The position numbers and the translations under genes are program-made. From positions 1 to 5,547 of the forward strand of contig URGS01000050.1 of assembly GCA_900547415.1 (NCBI GenBank): a stretch of DNA of 5,547 nt, read 5' to 3'. Below are positions 4,944 through 5,547 of this stretch, piece by piece (position 1 is the first letter of the stretch; the number at the start of each line of letters is the position of its first letter). This DNA is from an uncultured Phascolarctobacterium sp. Lineage in GTDB: Bacteria > Bacillota > Negativicutes > Acidaminococcales > Acidaminococcaceae. The notes beneath the pieces are model-generated. The model had not been told where the DNA came from. It worked only from the letters and a program-made list of their open reading frames with translations, and did not search any database.

Positions 4944-5064
4944 GATGAATAATAAGAAATTTTACTATTAAACTAGTGGGATAAAATACACCCTGTGGGA
5001 CAGTTTTTGCAGACTGTGAGTCTGCTATTGCTTATGCAAGCAGCAGAGAAGCTTTTATATATTC
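4944..5064. other. Non-coding spacer with nested inverted repeats
   Basis: No credible gene on either strand. It holds several overlapping dyads: CTGT-GGG-ACAG (4994-5004, followed by TTTTT on the plus strand), a perfect 7-bp stem GCAGACT-GTG-AGTCTGC (5009-5025), and CTGCT/AGCAG with TTGC/GCAA (5022-5046), which competes with it for 5022-5025. Whether it is transcribed cannot be told from sequence. Confidence 0.5.
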
Positions 5065-5093
5065 TTGCATTTGCCAGAATGGAGGTGTATAAT
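5065..5093 (+). promoter_or_regulatory. Promoter of tRNA-Gly
   Basis: The -35 TTGCAT (5065-5070), a 17-bp spacer and a perfect -10 TATAAT (5088-5093) predict a start near 5100, only about 13 nt before the tRNA 5' end. Confidence 0.75.
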
Positions 5094-5112
5094 GAAAAAC
5101 AATCAAGAATAT

Positions 5113-5187
5113 GCGGGTATAGTTCAGTGGTAGAACAATGGCTTCCCAAGCCATGTGTCGCGAGTTCGAGTCTCGTTACCCGCTCCA
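5113..5187 (+). tRNA. tRNA-Gly(CCC)
   Basis: Complete cloverleaf of 75 nt including encoded CCA. The acceptor stem is GCGGGTA (5113-5119) with TACCCGC (5177-5183). The D arm is GTTC-AGTGGTA-GAAC, and the anticodon arm is ATGGC-TTCCCAA-GCCAT with anticodon CCC. The variable loop is GTGTC, and the T arm is GCGAG-TTCGAGT-CTCGT with one G-U pair. Discriminator U73 is usual for bacterial glycine tRNA. It decodes GGG. It is a single-gene unit with its own promoter and terminator, and it diverges from the glycine riboswitch. Confidence 0.97.
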
Positions 5188-5188
5188 T

Positions 5189-5229
5189 AAAAAACGTAGT
5201 CCCAGAGCCGTTGGCCCTGGGACTTTTTT
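5189..5229. terminator. Terminator of tRNA-Gly, usable on both strands
   Basis: AGTCCCAG (5198-5205) pairs with CTGGGACT (5217-5224). An inner GCC-GTT-GGC stem is separated by a single A/C mismatch. Six T follow on the plus strand, and six A precede the hairpin (5189-5194), giving U6 for the minus-strand gene ending at 5265. Confidence 0.92.
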
Positions 5230-5264
5230 GTTTGTGGGATGTATTAAGTTATCTCAAAACTGAA

Positions 5265-5547
5265 TTAGTACCAGCAATGCTCTCTATATTCTTTGTGGTG
5301 TTTGTATCCATGATGGCCGCCATGGAAATATTTGGGAGCAGGACCACGGTTGGCGCGGACAGCGTCTCTTTGCTCAGGAGTCATATTTTCCATGCGTTCG
5401 CGCATTTGGTCACGTTTTTCCATATCGTCCTTCAAGAATGCTTCTACCTCAGCTCTTTGTTCGGGAGAGAGTTTTTCCATTTTTTCCTTGGCACGCTCCT
5501 GACGTTCTGCGTCACGTTTTTCGCGAAGCTTTTTAACTTCTTCGCGA
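5265..5547 (-). CDS. Charged LTxxQ (Spy/CpxP-like) protein with His-rich C-terminus (5' end missing)
   Basis: The frame is open from the window edge to TAA 5267-5265, giving the last 93 residues; the start lies outside. An ATG at 5480 is in frame, but the same charged helix continues upstream of it (REEVKKLREKRDAERQERAK), so I do not take it as the start. The protein is helical and rich in Glu, Lys and Arg. It carries two LTxxQ-type motifs, KLSPEQRAEVEAFL and NMTPEQRDAVRANRG, typical of the periplasmic Spy/CpxP chaperone and metal-resistance family. The last 22 residues (KYFHGGHHGYKHH then KEYREHCWY) contain six His and one Cys, which suggests metal binding. If the missing N-terminus is a signal peptide, the protein is periplasmic. 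Alternatives are an unrelated coiled-coil or a nickel/zinc-storage protein. A terminator follows at 5189-5224. Confidence 0.75.
   Translation of the reverse strand, partial: REEVKKLREKRDAERQERAKEKMEKLSPEQRAEVEAFLKDDMEKRDQMRERMENMTPEQRDAVRANRGPAPKYFHGGHHGYKHHKEYREHCWY

Noticed and set aside
4994..5009. Possible plus-strand terminator (CTGT-GGG-ACAG then TTTTT)
   Set aside because: The stem is only 4 bp and no plus-strand gene ends nearby; kept only as part of the inverted-repeat cluster.
5092..5133. 13-codon plus-strand frame MKNNQEYAGIVQW with GGAGG 6 nt upstream
   Set aside because: Its GGAGG lies in the tRNA promoter spacer, its ATG overlaps the -10 box, and it runs into the tRNA. A transcript from this promoter would start after the ATG.
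4973..5188. Minus-strand open frame of 71 codons starting MERVTRLELATHG
   Set aside because: It is the antisense of the tRNA-Gly gene; this peptide is a familiar spurious translation of tRNA complements.

Overview
The window looks like chromosomal DNA of a low-GC Firmicute. AGGAGG-type ribosome binding sites, AT-rich sigma-70-like promoters with 16-17 bp spacers, intrinsic terminators between convergent genes, a tRNA with encoded CCA and a glycine riboswitch all fit. A probable periplasmic LTxxQ/Spy-like protein at the right edge hints at a diderm Firmicute (Negativicutes), but this is inference from one partial gene.

Layout. Positions 1-1694 (minus) hold a two-gene unit: a radical SAM protein, then a secreted NlpC/P60 peptidoglycan hydrolase that runs off the left edge. 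A 283-bp AT-rich divergent promoter region separates it from tcdA (plus, 1978-2715), the E1-like tRNA ct6A dehydratase. A long bidirectional hairpin ends tcdA and a minus-strand remnant of an MBL-fold protein (2777-3208). A Crp/Fnr-type regulator follows (plus, 3426-4088), with a good promoter and an FNR-like box at its start site. Another bidirectional terminator separates it from a cold-shock protein gene (minus, 4169-4372).

The 740 bp upstream of the cold-shock gene is the most informative part. On the minus strand, in order of transcription, it holds a promoter, a tandem glycine riboswitch, a terminator that shares bases with P1 of aptamer 2, and a ribosome binding site. These are followed by about 28 codons of the start of gcvT (glycine cleavage T protein), with ATA where ATG is expected. 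The homology then stops abruptly. I read this as an orphaned glycine ON-switch left behind when the glycine cleavage gene(s) were deleted. The cold-shock gene, with its own promoter, now lies next downstream.

To the right, a tRNA-Gly(CCC) gene on the plus strand has its own promoter and terminator. The window ends in a partial minus-strand gene for a charged LTxxQ-like protein with a His-rich C-terminus. Apart from the probable radical SAM-NlpC operon, the genes look like independent single-gene units. I see no CRISPR array, insertion sequence, attachment site or phage gene.
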